Source of the DNA: Sphingobacteriales bacterium
Lineage (GTDB): Bacteria > Bacteroidota > Bacteroidia > Chitinophagales > Chitinophagaceae
Reading direction: 5' to 3'
NCBI GenBank assembly: GCA_947463665.1
Contig: CANHUD010000110.1
Coordinates: forward strand, 1-7,479
Length of the DNA stretch: 7,479 bases
Made by a program: the position numbers and the translations under genes. Shown in pieces: positions 6,574-7,479 of the stretch. How positions within the stretch are numbered: the stretch's first letter is position 1; each line of letters opens with the position of its first letter. Below the pieces are notes generated by a model, which ran no database searches, was not told the origin of the DNA, and saw nothing but the letters and a program-made list of their open reading frames with translations.

Positions 6574-7410
6574 ATGATAGGTGTTTTTGATTCAGGTTAT
6601 GGAGGATTGACCGTTTTGCGCTCGCTTACAGAGCGGCTGCCTCAGTACGACTACCTCTATCTGGGGGATAATGCCCGTGCGCCCTACGGCCCCCGATCCT
6701 TTGAAACGGTCTATCAATATACCCTGCAGTCGGTTCAATGGTTATTCAGCCAGGGATGTCCGCTTGTACTACTTGCCTGTAATACTGCTTCGGCGAAAGC
6801 CTTGCGCACCATTCAGCAGCGTGACCTGCCAGGCATGGGGCAGGACCTGCGCGTACTTGGGGTTATTCGTCCTACTACGGAAATCATTGGTCAATACACC
6901 ACTTCCGGAAAGATCGGGATCCTTGCTACCAGGGGAACCGTTGTTTCTGATTCCTATCCGATGGAGATCGCCCGGTTTTATCCCGATGTGCAGGTTTTCC
7001 AGCAGGCTTGTCCGATGTGGGTTCCGCTTATTGAAAACAACCAGCACCACTCTCCGGGCGCCGACTATTTTGTTCGCCAGTGTGTAGAGCAACTATTGGA
7101 ACAATCACCTGACATCGATACCATTTTACTGGGTTGTACCCACTATCCGCTGCTACAGGAGAAGATTCAGGAAGTAGCAGGTCCGAATGTCCGCATCCTT
7201 TCTCAGGGAGCTATCGTGGCGGAAAGTCTGGAAAACTATCTTTTTCGTCACCCTGAAATGGAGAAACGGCTGGATAAAAACGGGAAACGATTGTTTTTTA
7301 CTACCGATGATCCAACAGATTTCGACGCGCATGGATCCCTATTTTTTGGTGGTGAGGTCAAAAGCCATTCTGCGGATCTTACGGACCCCTCCTGTGTGAT
7401 TCAGCCCTGA
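6574..7410 (+). CDS. murI: Glutamate racemase
   Basis: Cytoplasmic enzyme converting L-glutamate to D-glutamate for the second residue of the peptidoglycan stem peptide, using two catalytic cysteines and no cofactor. 278 residues, normal for the family. The N-terminal GVFDSGYGGLTVL carries Asp6-Ser7. The first catalytic Cys69 is in ACNTASA (68-74), and the second, Cys188, is in GCTHYPLL (187-194), with His190 beside it. GDNARAPYGPRS (31-42) is the other conserved substrate loop. The start is fixed: an in-frame TAA at 6565-6567 lies just upstream, and the protein begins at the canonical motif. No Shine-Dalgarno or -7 box is seen before it, and an intrinsic terminator ends 14 bp upstream. Its placement after the skp genes is conserved in Bacteroidota. 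Confidence 0.96.
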   Translation: MIGVFDSGYGGLTVLRSLTERLPQYDYLYLGDNARAPYGPRSFETVYQYTLQSVQWLFSQGCPLVLLACNTASAKALRTIQQRDLPGMGQDLRVLGVIRPTTEIIGQYTTSGKIGILATRGTVVSDSYPMEIARFYPDVQVFQQACPMWVPLIENNQHHSPGADYFVRQCVEQLLEQSPDIDTILLGCTHYPLLQEKIQEVAGPNVRILSQGAIVAESLENYLFRHPEMEKRLDKNGKRLFFTTDDPTDFDAHGSLFFGGEVKSHSADLTDPSCVIQP

Positions 7411-7413
7411 AAT

Positions 7414-7444
7414 TTTGTAGGTGTGGATAAATTTTGTACTTTTG
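7414..7444 (+). promoter_or_regulatory. Bacteroidota promoter, -33 TTTG and -7 TAnnTTTG
   Basis: TTTG at 7414-7417, a 19-nt spacer, then TACTTTTG at 7437-7444 match both elements of the phylum's primary sigma factor consensus with the expected spacing. It is the only place in the window where I see both. Transcription should start near 7450 and drive whatever lies to the right of the window. The -7 box is followed by CCGTCC, like the extended boxes upstream of uppS and bamA. Confidence 0.6.
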
Positions 7445-7459
7445 CCGTCCTTTCACGAA

Positions 7460-7479
7460 CAGGGAGATGGTGCTCTCTG
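7460..7479 (+). other. Hairpin in the leader downstream of the right-edge promoter
   Basis: CAGGGAG (7460-7466) pairs with CTCTCTG (7473-7479), seven base pairs with one G-U, around the loop ATGGTG. It starts about 10 nt after the predicted transcription start and reaches the last base of the window, so it may extend. The loop contains an ATG (7467) opening a frame MVLS to the edge. It could be a structured 5' leader, the start of a small RNA, or the start of a CDS; the window is too short to decide. Confidence 0.3.

Overview
The window is a chromosomal cell-envelope gene cluster from a member of the Bacteroidota, probably a Chitinophagaceae-like organism. Three things support this. First, the gene order nadK - porG - uppS - bamA - skp - skp - murI is typical of the phylum. 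Second, a PorG/DUF6089-type protein is present, a family tied to the Bacteroidota type IX secretion system. Third, several upstream regions carry the Bacteroidota -7 element TAnnTTTG, and the gene starts are A-rich rather than led by a Shine-Dalgarno sequence. The family-level placement is inference; no rRNA is present to test it. All genes are on the + strand.

Layout: 1-800 is the 3' part of an NAD kinase gene (its start lies outside the window). 853-1698 encodes a PorG-like envelope protein. 1764-2531 encodes undecaprenyl diphosphate synthase. 2615-5353 encodes BamA, with five POTRA domains and a beta-barrel. 5383-5895 and 5981-6508 are tandem, diverged Skp/OmpH periplasmic chaperone genes. 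A strong intrinsic terminator (6527-6559) follows the second one. 6574-7410 encodes glutamate racemase. The last 69 bases carry the best promoter in the window, a TTTG - 19 nt - TAnnTTTG pair, followed by a hairpin-forming leader that is cut off by the window edge.

How the genes fit together: UppS makes the C55 lipid carrier and MurI makes D-glutamate, both for peptidoglycan. Skp chaperones carry outer-membrane proteins across the periplasm and BamA inserts them. PorG is an envelope component of type IX secretion and is itself predicted to be exported. NadK supplies NADP for biosynthesis. The cluster therefore looks like a housekeeping envelope-biogenesis block. Gaps of 29-85 bp suggest co-transcription, with possible internal promoters before porG, uppS and bamA.

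I found no mobile element, CRISPR array, tRNA, rRNA, phage gene or defence gene, and no convincing undescribed system. The observations worth a second look are regulatory or structural: the terminator and small overlapping reading frames just before murI, the orphan perfect Shine-Dalgarno after porG, the recurring extended -7 motif, an enlarged POTRA3 in BamA, and the promoter plus hairpin at the right edge.
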